DNA of 10,835 bases from QPIN01 sp964399475 (GCA_964399475.1 CAYNRB010000101.1:1-10835), one strand, 5' to 3'; positions 1-5,999 are shown, counted from the first letter of the stretch. Notes: a model not told the origin generated them from the sequence alone. Made by a program: numbers and translations.

Positions 1-114
1 ATTTTTTGTTGAGTTTATTAGCGAGTGCTTCCCCCTCACTTTAGATTGCACCCTCCAGGCTACCCGTTAATTCAATATCAGTGACGGTTGCCCTGGGTTT
101 TATAGTGGATACGA
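1..114. repeat. degenerate copy of the TATAGYGGATAC palindromic repeat
   Basis: The segment 91-112 (CCCTGG, two variable bases, TTTATAG, Y, GGATAC) matches 4480-4501 with three differences in 22 bases. TCCAGGCTAC at 54-63 is identical to 4430-4439, which sits at the start of the same element near scpA. The spacing between the two blocks differs slightly (about 28 versus 41 bases), and the outer left arm here is diverged. It is therefore read as an eroded member of the family best seen at 4417-4501. No gene is visible in 1-215. Confidence 0.5.
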
Positions 115-196
115 TTTTTGTTTGTCTTTGGTCGTGCAGCAATAGGCGCATAGCAAGCTATGTAACTGTTGCTGCACGATTGAAGACGGAAAAAAA
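115..196. repeat. long imperfect palindrome (hairpin) downstream of the pfkB-type gene
   Basis: TCGTGCAGCAA at 132-142 is a perfect inverted repeat of 169-179. The pairing continues outward through GU and AU pairs to a T-run/A-run pair at 115-119 and 192-196. A second hairpin, CATAGC-AA-GCTATG at 149-162, sits inside the loop. The whole can fold into one stem-loop of about 80 nt. It lies 20 bases past the stop of the minus-strand kinase gene, where the transcript reads CTTTTTTT into the structure. It could act as a transcript end or be a remnant of a mobile palindromic unit; the sequence does not decide between these. Confidence 0.6.
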
Positions 197-215
197 GACT
201 AGCAAGATTGGATGA

Positions 216-1142
216 TTATTTTTTTTCATCTCCCCAAGTCATTTCCTGACCATCTTTTATTAATTCTCTCACCTCATGCTCCCAAGGAAGCCCTTGTCTT
301 GCTCCTATTTTGGTACAACATAACGACCCTGCTGCACTGGAATAAGCAAGGATTTCATTCCAGGCCATTTGTTTTGCAACAGCCACAGCAAAAGCCCCAT
401 GAAATGCGTCTCCAGCACCAGTGGTATCAATAGCTTTAATAGAGTAAGCTTCCATTGATCCAGATTGCTTGCCTCGCTGCCAAATTAAGCCTTTTTCTCC
501 TAAAGTAATGACGACAGTGGGTGAAAGTTTTGTCATAAGATCTAAAGCATTTTCTATATTCCCTGCATATTGATGGGCAAATTTTTCTGATGCCACTAAA
601 TAATCAACTTGGTCTATTAAAAGAGAGGTTCCTTCATGTAGTGAACCTGCATCTAATATCGTGGGAATGGCCTTAAGCTTTGCAAATTTGATCAGGTCTA
701 AAGAAATTTGAGGTTCGTGACCATCAAATAAGATTGCTTTGGCTGTGATTGCAGAAAAATCAATTGCTTTTCTTGGTAGTTGTCTGGTTGCACCTTTGTA
801 ATTGATTAATGCTCTTTTTCCGTCGGGTTTAACTAAAACAGTTGATAAGGGTGTAGGAAATTCATCTCGTACCAGTAGCTGAGTATTCACTTGATGATTT
901 TGTAATTCCTGTTGATGCATATTACCATAGAGATCATTTCCCAGATAACCTGAAAATGCTGCTTTTAAGCCTAACCTAGAGACTGTAATTGCCGCATTTG
1001 CCGCAGGCCCACCACCACTGCTATTTAGATCAGTGGCGAAAATCTTTTCATCAGCTTTAGGGTGTTGCTCAACAGAGAAAACCAGATCATAACAGGCATG
1101 ACCTACACAAAGGACATCAACTTCAACGGCTTGTGTGTTCAT
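216..1142 (-). CDS. PfkB-family sugar kinase, YihV/sulfofructose-kinase-like subgroup
   Basis: This encodes a 308-residue cytosolic ribokinase-fold kinase that would transfer phosphate from ATP to a sugar or sugar-derivative hydroxyl. Visible marks are the N-terminal family signature GGGPAANAA (residues 43-51) and the C-terminal DTTGAGDAFHGAF (239-251), whose second Asp (245) is the expected catalytic base and whose GAGD forms the anion hole. The GGGPAA form, the INYKG stretch and the tail TKIGARQGLP recall E. coli YihV (sulfofructose kinase), compared from memory. No sulfoglycolysis gene lies nearby, so the substrate is unknown. The frame stays open up to GTG 1214, but those 24 extra residues do not look like the family. 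ATG 1142 gives the usual length, although no clear Shine-Dalgarno precedes it. The gene is monocistronic here, flanked by palindromic repeats on both sides. Confidence 0.85.
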   Translation of the reverse strand: MNTQAVEVDVLCVGHACYDLVFSVEQHPKADEKIFATDLNSSGGGPAANAAITVSRLGLKAAFSGYLGNDLYGNMHQQELQNHQVNTQLLVRDEFPTPLSTVLVKPDGKRALINYKGATRQLPRKAIDFSAITAKAILFDGHEPQISLDLIKFAKLKAIPTILDAGSLHEGTSLLIDQVDYLVASEKFAHQYAGNIENALDLMTKLSPTVVITLGEKGLIWQRGKQSGSMEAYSIKAIDTTGAGDAFHGAFAVAVAKQMAWNEILAYSSAAGSLCCTKIGARQGLPWEHEVRELIKDGQEMTWGDEKK

Positions 1143-1230
1143 ATTATTTTTTTGATAAAGAAAAGGTGAGTGCTTTGTTTTTTGAAATAGTTTAAAGATA
1201 TTGAATAGCATCACTGGATGCGGGCGAGTC

Positions 1231-1259
1231 TATATATGAGTTTCGGAAAGATCGTTAAA
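1231..1259 (-). promoter_or_regulatory. possible sigma70 promoter for the PfkB-type kinase
   Basis: On the minus strand, TTTAAC (1259-1254) and TATATA (1236-1231) are separated by 17 bases, about 90 bases upstream of the ATG at 1142. The -35 box is weak. GATCG/CGATC arms at 1250-1254 and 1266-1270 flank it and could be an operator or chance. A start of transcription near 1224 would leave little room for translation from GTG 1214, which favours the ATG at 1142. Confidence 0.3.
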
Positions 1260-1283
1260 GAATTTCGATCATAAATAGTATCC

Positions 1284-1376
1284 CGTAGGTTGTGGGTGAC
1301 GATAGGAACCCCAACAACAACAATTATTAATTTTGCATCCTTATTGTTGGGGTTCCTATTGTCACCGGCAACCTAC
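1284..1376. repeat. CGTAGG-type inverted repeat with 33-bp arms
   Basis: Arms at 1285-1317 and 1344-1376 match at 30 of 33 positions (GTAGGTTG, two variable bases, GGTGAC, R, ATAGGAACCCCAACAA) around a 26-base AT-rich centre. Each arm can also fold on itself (GTTG.GGGT with AACCCCAAC), as REP-like units do. The start CGTAGGTTG and an internal GACGATAG-like block are shared with 9674-9703, so the two are probably related. Symmetry makes it a candidate bidirectional transcript end, but neither side has a strong T-run. Confidence 0.8.
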
Positions 1377-1446
1377 CAGAGTCTCAATATAATGACAGTT
1401 ACGGTGAATGTGGGAATTATTTCCTTTAACTGAAATACCTCACATA

Positions 1447-1611
1447 ATCCTAGAAAAATCAGTTGAGCGCACACTTATAGTGCAAGCTATTGATTTAACA
1501 GTGATTTGAAAAATTCTTAGCCTCACTCATTCGATTAGGTGGGATTTTTTTAAGTACTGTGAAATCAATAGTTTGTGCTAGAAACCGTGATCCAACTGAT
1601 TTATCTAGGAT
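1447..1611. repeat. 165-bp imperfect palindrome between rluB and the kinase gene
   Basis: The outer arms 1447-1465 and 1593-1611 match at 18 of 19 positions (ATCCTAGA, W, AAATCAGTTG). The inner arms 1478-1502 and 1556-1580 match at 21 of 25 (core CTATTGATTT). Both pairs sit in the same register, separated by 12 diverged bases on each side, so the two 56-base halves are one symmetric structure around a 53-base centre. No target duplication was found. It looks like a non-autonomous mobile element or a large structured RNA/DNA hairpin; no coding capacity is visible. Confidence 0.75.
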
Positions 1612-1654
1612 AATCAGTGTTTGAGTATCTACGGTGTCGAATGAGTGCCTAAGC
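1515..1654. repeat. inverted repeat linking the palindrome centre to the rluB stop
   Basis: CACTCATTCGA at 1524-1534 is perfectly inverted at 1637-1647. The next bases (CTTAG at 1516-1520 and CTAAG at 1649-1653) extend the pairing with a small bulge. The right copy abuts the rluB stop codon (TAG, 1656-1654). It may compete with folding of the larger palindrome at 1447-1611. Confidence 0.55.
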
Positions 1655-2535
1655 TACCTTCTTTTTAAAACGGGTTTAAAGGACTTTTCAGCTTTTAAAC
1701 CAACAAATTCCATCAATATTGCTAATTCTTTGGTATTCAATTCATAGCTGTCATGAACTCTAACATTTCCAGGTAAAACTGCAGGGCCATATCGAACTCT
1801 CATCAAGCGACTGACGGTCACATCCTGAGATTCCCATAGTCTTCGAACCAGACGATTTCTACCTTCCTTAACTACTACATGAAACCATTTATTAGCACCT
1901 TCCCCAGAAAAAAATTGAATATCGTTAAATAGAGCAAGACCGTCTTCCAATTCGACCCCTGCTTTTAATTTTTCGATCATTTCATCTGAGACTTGTCCTA
2001 AAATTCGGACGGCATATTCTCTATCTACTTCAGCGGAAGGATGCATCAGCCGATTGGCTAATTCTCCATTATTAGTCAGTAATAACAAGCCAGAAGTATT
2101 AATATCCAGTCGACCCACTGATATCCAGCGTCCGATTTCTAATTTGGGTAACTTAGAAAAAACCACAGGCCGACCTTGCGGATCCCGTCGCGTTACTACT
2201 TCACCAGTAGGTTTATTGTAAACTAGAACTCGTGTAGGTTGATTTTTGTACTTTTCCCAATTGATCATGCGACCATTAATCTGAACCTGATCACCCGATT
2301 GTAAATGCTGTCCAGGTGTAACTTTTACACCATTCACCGTTAATCGGCCTTCTTCTATCCATCGCTCTACTTCTCTTCTTGAACCTAAGCCACTTTGCGC
2401 TAAAACTTTCTGAATGCGTTCAGGTTTAATCTCACTTTCTTCAGTCGTTATCTGCTGGTTAAATCCAGAATTCTCCGATGGATTAACGGGTTTACGACGC
2501 TTTGATTGAATATTTTTTACTCTGTCATTCTTCAC
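1654..2535 (-). CDS. rluB: 23S rRNA pseudouridine(2605) synthase RluB
   Basis: RluB isomerises one uridine to pseudouridine in the peptidyl-transferase region of 23S rRNA. In the longest-frame numbering (from 2631), an S4 RNA-binding domain occupies about 70-118 (ERIQKVLAQSGLGSRREVE). The RsuA/RluB-family catalytic motif GRLDINTSGLLLL starts at 173, with Asp176 as the nucleophile, and VKEGRNRLVRRL follows further on. The C-terminus ends in basic residues. The start is uncertain: the frame is open to 2631, inside scpB. GTG 2535 has a well-spaced GAAGAG upstream and overlaps scpB by 11 nt, so it is chosen. ATG codons at 2556, 2565, 2571 and 2598 are alternatives and would add a Lys/Gln-rich tail made by a 15-bp tandem repeat. 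It is the last gene of scpA-scpB-rluB, a common gammaproteobacterial order. Confidence 0.93.
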   Translation of the reverse strand: MKNDRVKNIQSKRRKPVNPSENSGFNQQITTEESEIKPERIQKVLAQSGLGSRREVERWIEEGRLTVNGVKVTPGQHLQSGDQVQINGRMINWEKYKNQPTRVLVYNKPTGEVVTRRDPQGRPVVFSKLPKLEIGRWISVGRLDINTSGLLLLTNNGELANRLMHPSAEVDREYAVRILGQVSDEMIEKLKAGVELEDGLALFNDIQFFSGEGANKWFHVVVKEGRNRLVRRLWESQDVTVSRLMRVRYGPAVLPGNVRVHDSYELNTKELAILMEFVGLKAEKSFKPVLKRR

Positions 2536-2589
2536 TTGATTGCTCTTCGTTTGCATTCTCTTCATTTGCATTTTCTTCGTTTGAATTTT
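2500..2589. repeat. six-unit 15-bp tandem repeat in the scpB/rluB overlap
   Basis: On the minus strand, from 2589 down to 2500, the sequence falls into six 15-base units close to AGAATGCAAACGAAG, the last two more diverged. The scpB stop (2527-2525) lies inside the fifth unit. Read in the scpB frame, the units give repeats of NEENA/NANEE. Read in the rluB frame, they give KIQTK, KMQMK, RMQTK, SNQVK, NDRVK and NIQSK. The repeat therefore carries an acidic tail in one frame and a basic tail in the other, and places several possible rluB start codons. Confidence 0.85.
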
Positions 2590-3496
2590 CTGGATCATCT
2601 GTTTTTTCAAAAGTCTCAGAAGAAAAATCAAAATCCTTAATTTCTTCCAGGGTCGGCAATTGATCTAATGATGACAGGTTAAAATAATCAAGAAATTGCT
2701 TGTTGGTGCCATATAAGGCAGGGCGACCTGGCACTTCTTTTAGTGCAATGACACGAATCCATTCTCGTTCTAATAGGCTTCGAATAATGTTAGAACTGAC
2801 ACTGACACCACGTATATCTTCTATATCACCTCGGGTTACGGGTTGACGATAGGCAATAATGGAAAGAGTTTCCAATAATGCACGCGAATAGCGGGGCGGT
2901 TTGTCTTCAAATAATCGGGAAACCCAATAGGAGTATCCTTCCTTAACCTGAAACCTATAACCACTAGCCAGACTTTTCAGGCCGATGGATCGGGAAGCAT
3001 AGTCTTCGATAATTGAATCAATCGCTGCTTGTACGGCTTGTAGTTTTGGTCTTTCAATCTCAGGATAGACTTTTCGAACCTGTTTGGCTGTCATTGGCTT
3101 TTCAGCAGCAAATAGAATAGCTTCTACTATTTGTTTGGTATCGTGATCAAATTCTAATCGGGCTTCCAATTCAGGTTCAACTTGGAATTGAAATTCAGCA
3201 AATCTAGCTTCAATTTTATCAATGACTTCTGTAATTACTTCTTTTTCAGCCAATTCTTCTATTGGCTTGTTAATATCAATAACATCAGAATTGGGTTCAG
3301 CTTGAATTTGATTTTCAGAATCAATATCAATTCCAGCAGTTTTCTCTATATCAGACTGAACTTGAATCTCAAAGTCGCTAGCAAGATCATTTTCTGCTTC
3401 TGCTGCGAGTGTGCTTTCAGATTCTAAGTCAATCTCAACAATTTGTTCATCTTCATTAACTACTACTGATTCTGGATCTGATTCGTAACTCAGCAA
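2525..3496 (-). CDS. scpB: segregation and condensation protein ScpB, with long acidic N-terminal extension
   Basis: ScpB dimers bind ScpA and, with SMC, form the condensin-like complex that compacts and segregates the chromosome. The conserved part begins at DTKQIVEAILFAAEKPMT (about 3142 downward) and holds two winged-helix domains, including LLETLSIIAYRQPVTRGDIE and VPGRPALYGT. A Glu/Asn-rich tail (NEENANEENANEE) closes it. About 100 acidic residues between the scpA stop and the first winged helix are unusual for the family. The start is unresolved. No ATG occurs in frame between the scpA stop and the conserved domain. The longest frame begins 206 nt inside scpA (3661), and the TAATG at 3458-3454 is in another frame. 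TTG 3496 (41-nt overlap) is given as a compromise; TTG 3253 and TTG 3169 are other options. None has a good ribosome binding site. The 3' end overlaps rluB. Confidence 0.88.
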   Translation of the reverse strand: MLSYESDPESVVVNEDEQIVEIDLESESTLAAEAENDLASDFEIQVQSDIEKTAGIDIDSENQIQAEPNSDVIDINKPIEELAEKEVITEVIDKIEARFAEFQFQVEPELEARLEFDHDTKQIVEAILFAAEKPMTAKQVRKVYPEIERPKLQAVQAAIDSIIEDYASRSIGLKSLASGYRFQVKEGYSYWVSRLFEDKPPRYSRALLETLSIIAYRQPVTRGDIEDIRGVSVSSNIIRSLLEREWIRVIALKEVPGRPALYGTNKQFLDYFNLSSLDQLPTLEEIKDFDFSSETFEKTDDPENSNEENANEENANEEQSSEE

Positions 3497-4271
3497 AAGG
3501 TTCGGGTTGGATAATTTCCAGAAGCCCTTCTTTGCAAAGTTCGAGAATGGCCAGAAAAGAGACAACCAACCCTCCCCTTCCTTCCACTCGTGTAAATAAC
3601 GCTGAGAAAGCGAGGCTATCTGGCCTGTTAAGTTTTTCCAAAATGGTTGCCATTCTTTCACGTACTGATAGGGGTTCTTTAGTTATTTTATGGTGACTGA
3701 GTTGTTCGACACGTTTTAGCACGTCTTGGAAGGCTAAAAGTAGTTCTTTTAATTCTACATCAGGCTGCTGTTTTTTTACTTCGACTTCCGAAACATCGAC
3801 TTGGGTATCAAATATATCTCGTTCGTATCGAGGTAGGCTATCTATTTGCTCAGCCGCTTTTTTAATGCATTCATATTCTTGGAGTTTTTTAATCAGAAAC
3901 GCCCGAGGGTCATCTTCCTCCTCTTCTGCTTCCGGTTGTCTGGGTAAGAGCATTCTGGATTTAATTTCTGCCAGTAATGCCGCCATTAGCAAATATTCGG
4001 CAGCTAGCTCCATATGTAAGACATTCATCATTTCAATATAACTGATATATTGCAGCGTAATATGAGCAATGGGAATATTGAGTATATCCAAATTTTGTTT
4101 TCTGATTAAATAGAGCAAAAGATCCAGTGGCCCTTCAAAGGTTTCCAGACAAACTTCCAGCGCATCGGGAGGGATATATAAATCTTCCGGTAAATTCAGA
4201 AAAGGTGCGCCATCCACTAATGCTAAAGGCTGTTCAATTTCTGGCTTTTCTTCTAATATGGTCTCAGTCAC
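3456..4271 (-). CDS. scpA: segregation and condensation protein ScpA (kleisin)
   Basis: ScpA is the kleisin subunit that bridges the SMC heads and binds ScpB. The N-terminal kleisin block is clear (LETFEGPLDLLLYLIRKQ, then DILNIPIAHIT). It is followed by a helical stretch (ELAAEYLLMAALLAEIKSR), an acidic linker (EAEEEEDD), and a C-terminal winged helix (ALFTRVEGRGGLVVSFLAIL) that contacts the SMC head. Length, about 271 residues, fits gammaproteobacterial ScpA. GTG 4271 is chosen because AGG lies nine bases upstream (4283-4281). GTG 4301 would add ten residues but starts inside a repeat-derived TCCACTATAAA sequence without a ribosome binding site. The TAA stop (3458-3456) overlaps an ATG (TAATG) that does not lead into scpB. 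Confidence 0.92.
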   Translation of the reverse strand: MTETILEEKPEIEQPLALVDGAPFLNLPEDLYIPPDALEVCLETFEGPLDLLLYLIRKQNLDILNIPIAHITLQYISYIEMMNVLHMELAAEYLLMAALLAEIKSRMLLPRQPEAEEEEDDPRAFLIKKLQEYECIKKAAEQIDSLPRYERDIFDTQVDVSEVEVKKQQPDVELKELLLAFQDVLKRVEQLSHHKITKEPLSVRERMATILEKLNRPDSLAFSALFTRVEGRGGLVVSFLAILELCKEGLLEIIQPEPFAELRIRSRISSS

Positions 4272-4335
4272 ACTATGCAACCTGTAAAAAATAGTTTCCA
4301 CTATAAACTATAGGGAAGTTGAAATCTAACGGAAC

Positions 4336-4366
4336 GTAGGGTGGGGGAAAAAACTGCCCACCCTAC
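4336..4366. repeat. GTAGGGTGGG hairpin (CGTAGG-type repeat)
   Basis: GTAGGGTGGG at 4336-4345 is a perfect inverted repeat of 4357-4366, with an 11-base A-rich loop. A C precedes the left arm, giving the CGTAGG start shared with 1284 and 9674. The stem is strong and GC-rich in AT-rich surroundings. It is followed on the plus strand by an A-run, not a T-run, so it is not a textbook terminator in that direction. On the minus strand the T-run lies in the loop. Confidence 0.75.
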
Positions 4367-4395
4367 AAAAAACCTATCAAATTTACCCTATAACA

Positions 4396-4509
4396 TATAG
4401 CGGATACAAAAATAGAGTCCACTATAAAATCCAGGCTACATTGATGGCATGTCTGAGTGGCTGACGGCCTCTATTTCCCCCCTGGAATTTATAGCGGATA
4501 CCAAAAATA
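4396..4509. repeat. TATAGYGGATAC palindromic element with direct-repeat ends
   Basis: TCCACTATAAAATCCAGG (4418-4435) is inverted at 4481-4498 with two mismatches in 18, giving an element of about 85 bp. Outside its left arm, TATAGCGGATACAAAAATA (4396-4414) repeats the right end (TATAGCGGATAC plus CAAAAATA, 4490-4509) in direct orientation. This could mean tandem insertion or a partial duplication. A diverged copy lies at 54-112. It is probably a miniature non-autonomous repeat; no transposase for it is in the window. Confidence 0.7.
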
Positions 4510-4583
4510 TTTAATTTCATTTTTCAGATTATAGAATCACAATCTTTCAAATATATTTGACGACGGTTAAATAGTCAAAGATT

Positions 4584-4615
4584 CTGGAGTGCAAAAACAT
4601 GTTTTAGAACTCCAG
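4584..4615. repeat. 32-bp palindrome downstream of the M50 protease gene
   Basis: CTGGAGT...ACTCCAG flanks AAAACATGTTTT, and 14 of 16 positions pair around a central CA/TG. It lies about 60 bases beyond the stop of the minus-strand protease gene and could end the yoaA-tsaB-yciO-protease transcript. The downstream minus-strand sequence (AATCTTTGACTATTT) has only a weak T-stretch. A protein-binding site is the alternative. Confidence 0.5.
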
Positions 4616-4673
4616 ATGCGAAGTTTACAACTGGAAATCACGATAGATTGCTCTGTTTGCACAATGCATAAAG

Positions 4674-5327
4674 CTACAAACCTGCCAGACCAAAAAATAG
4701 CTGTTGAGCATAATACATTGGATAACCTAAAATCTTTGATAATATGCCAGACCACAGCAATAATAATAATATAATAAATCCAAAGCGTTCCAGTTTATTA
4801 AATTGCCAAGCCAGTCTATGCGGTAACATGCCTGATAATATCCGGCTGCCATCAAGAGGGGGGATAGGTAGCAAATTAATTAATGCTAAAACCAGATTAA
4901 TGGTAATACCTGCGATTCCTGTATAAATCAACGGTATAGTTATTTCTTCTATTTGAAGCGTAATACCCAGTCGAATCAGTAAAGCCCAGCCTATAGCCAT
5001 TAACAAATTTGAAACTGGGCCAGCTAAAGCTACAATTGCCATATCCCTTCTGGGTCTTTTAAAATTTCTTAGATCGACTGGAACGGGTTTTGCCCAGCCA
5101 AAAATGAAGCCAGAGAAGGATATTAATAATAATCCGGGAATAATTATCGTGCCTACCAAATCTATATGTTTGATGGGGTTTAAAGTCAATCGACCTAAAT
5201 TGGAAGCCGTATTATCACCAAATTTCTTTGCGACCCAGCCATGGGCAACTTCGTGTACAGTAATTGCGAAAACAACCGGTAATATCCAGACCGCTATTCG
5301 TTGTACTAAGCTTAATTCATCCATCAT
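4674..5327 (-). CDS. site-2 protease family (M50) zinc metalloprotease, membrane protein
   Basis: This is an integral membrane protease of the short, PDZ-free M50 class (YwhC/Rip-like). It carries the zinc-binding HEVAH (residues 25-29) in the first hydrophobic segment and the second metal motif NLLPIPPLDG (151-160, with Asp159) in a later one. The conserved GWAKPVPVDLRNFKRPR (77-93) and ALAGPVSNLLMA (100-111) stretches are also present. About five membrane segments can be counted, and 217 residues is normal for this class. The physiological substrate is not known from sequence, and the lack of a PDZ domain argues against RseP. The ATG at 5327 (or 5324) lies six bases past the yciO stop, so the two are probably translated from one message. 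In gammaproteobacteria this gene commonly sits beside scpA, as it does here across a repeat-filled gap. Confidence 0.92.
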   Translation of the reverse strand: MMDELSLVQRIAVWILPVVFAITVHEVAHGWVAKKFGDNTASNLGRLTLNPIKHIDLVGTIIIPGLLLISFSGFIFGWAKPVPVDLRNFKRPRRDMAIVALAGPVSNLLMAIGWALLIRLGITLQIEEITIPLIYTGIAGITINLVLALINLLPIPPLDGSRILSGMLPHRLAWQFNKLERFGFIILLLLLWSGILSKILGYPMYYAQQLFFGLAGL

Positions 5328-5333
5328 TTTTAA

Positions 5334-5954
5334 TTAATCCAGCATGGGGGCACGGCCTAAACCTTGCCTGAGTATTTTAATTTCGTTATCAACACAACTG
5401 ATTATGGTTGTTTCCTGCGATTCAATAATTCCAAAATCAATGATTAAATCCAGTTCATGTTCCAGCTTATCTCTTATTTCATAGGGATCTGTTTGCGCAT
5501 CAGACTCACCAGGTAAAATTAAAGTCGATCCACATAAAGGCTCGTCTAATTCTTCTACGATCAATTGAGTCACAATGTTATCAGGAATCCGTATACCAAT
5601 AGTTTTTTTCTTGGGATGTTGTAACCGCCGAGGAACTTCTTTGGTGGCATCCAAAATAAAAGTAAAAGCGCCTGGTGTTAAAGACCTAATCAAGCGGTAA
5701 GCATCATTGCCTATTTTTGTAAAATTTGAAACATGAGCCAGATCTTTACAAATCAAGGTGAAATTATGTTTATCAGATAATTGACGTAGCCTTCTGATTT
5801 TATCCAGCGCCCGTTTGTCCCCAATATGACAGGCAAGTGCATAGGAAGAATCTGTCGGTAAAGCAATCACGCCCCCATTTCTAAGGATTTCAACGGTATG
5901 ATGAATGAGACGTCGCTGAGGATTGGTCGGGTGAATTTCAAAATATTGAGCCAT
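5334..5954 (-). CDS. yciO: YciO, Sua5/YrdC/YciO family protein (threonylcarbamoyl-AMP synthase-like)
   Basis: This 206-residue single-domain protein has the Sua5/YrdC fold. Proteins of this fold make threonylcarbamoyl-AMP from threonine, bicarbonate and ATP for the t6A modification of tRNA. The start MAQYFEIHPTNPQRRLI, the block GGVIALPTDSSYALAC (27-42), KHNFTLICKDL, TPGAFTFIL.TKEVPRRL and KTIGIRIP match E. coli YciO better than TsaC, from memory. YciO is a paralogue whose main cellular role is less settled than that of TsaC, so the t6A link is an inference, strengthened by tsaB just upstream. A 45-base gap separates it from tsaB and contains a small palindrome (AACTAT-AAAC-ATAGTT, 5966-5981). 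The protease follows after six bases. No strong ribosome binding site is seen before the ATG. Confidence 0.92.
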   Translation of the reverse strand: MAQYFEIHPTNPQRRLIHHTVEILRNGGVIALPTDSSYALACHIGDKRALDKIRRLRQLSDKHNFTLICKDLAHVSNFTKIGNDAYRLIRSLTPGAFTFILDATKEVPRRLQHPKKKTIGIRIPDNIVTQLIVEELDEPLCGSTLILPGESDAQTDPYEIRDKLEHELDLIIDFGIIESQETTIISCVDNEIKILRQGLGRAPMLD

Positions 5955-5999
5955 GTTGAACTATCAACTATAAACATAGTTAAAACCCTCTATTGTACG

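Larger units (their letters stand above)
1215..1653. other. intergenic region between rluB and the kinase gene, filled by palindromic repeats
   Basis: No plausible gene is seen on either strand. The region holds the putative kinase promoter (1231-1259), a 92-bp CGTAGG-type palindrome (1284-1376), a 165-bp palindrome (1447-1611) and a smaller inverted repeat (1515-1534 with 1637-1654) that reaches the rluB stop codon. About 70 bases (1377-1446) remain without visible structure. Confidence 0.7.
4302..4673. other. intergenic region between the M50 protease gene and scpA, packed with repeats
   Basis: The protease and scpA are often adjacent in gammaproteobacteria; here 372 bases separate them. 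The region holds a TCCACTATAAA half-unit (4297-4307), a GTAGGGTGGG hairpin (4336-4366), a TATAGCGGATAC half-unit (4396-4414), a full palindromic element (4417-4501) and a 32-bp palindrome (4584-4615). No gene or convincing promoter for scpA was found; short frames here overlap the repeats and the protease end. Confidence 0.7.

Noticed and set aside
212..433. 73-codon plus-strand frame
   Set aside because: Lies fully antisense to the well-supported kinase gene and has no family resemblance or ribosome binding site.
3182..3427. 81-codon Phe/Asn-rich plus-strand frame
   Set aside because: Antisense shadow of the acidic ScpB segment; its composition (FINFF-type) is what Glu/Asp/Ile codons give on the reverse strand.
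3456..3661. scpB starting at ATG 3661
   Set aside because: Would overlap the conserved C-terminal winged helix of ScpA by 206 bases; the encoded Trp/Phe-rich stretch looks like an out-of-frame reading of scpA.
4567..4926. Short frames on both strands at the end of the M50 protease gene
   Set aside because: They overlap the protease in other frames or run through the 32-bp palindrome; no motifs.
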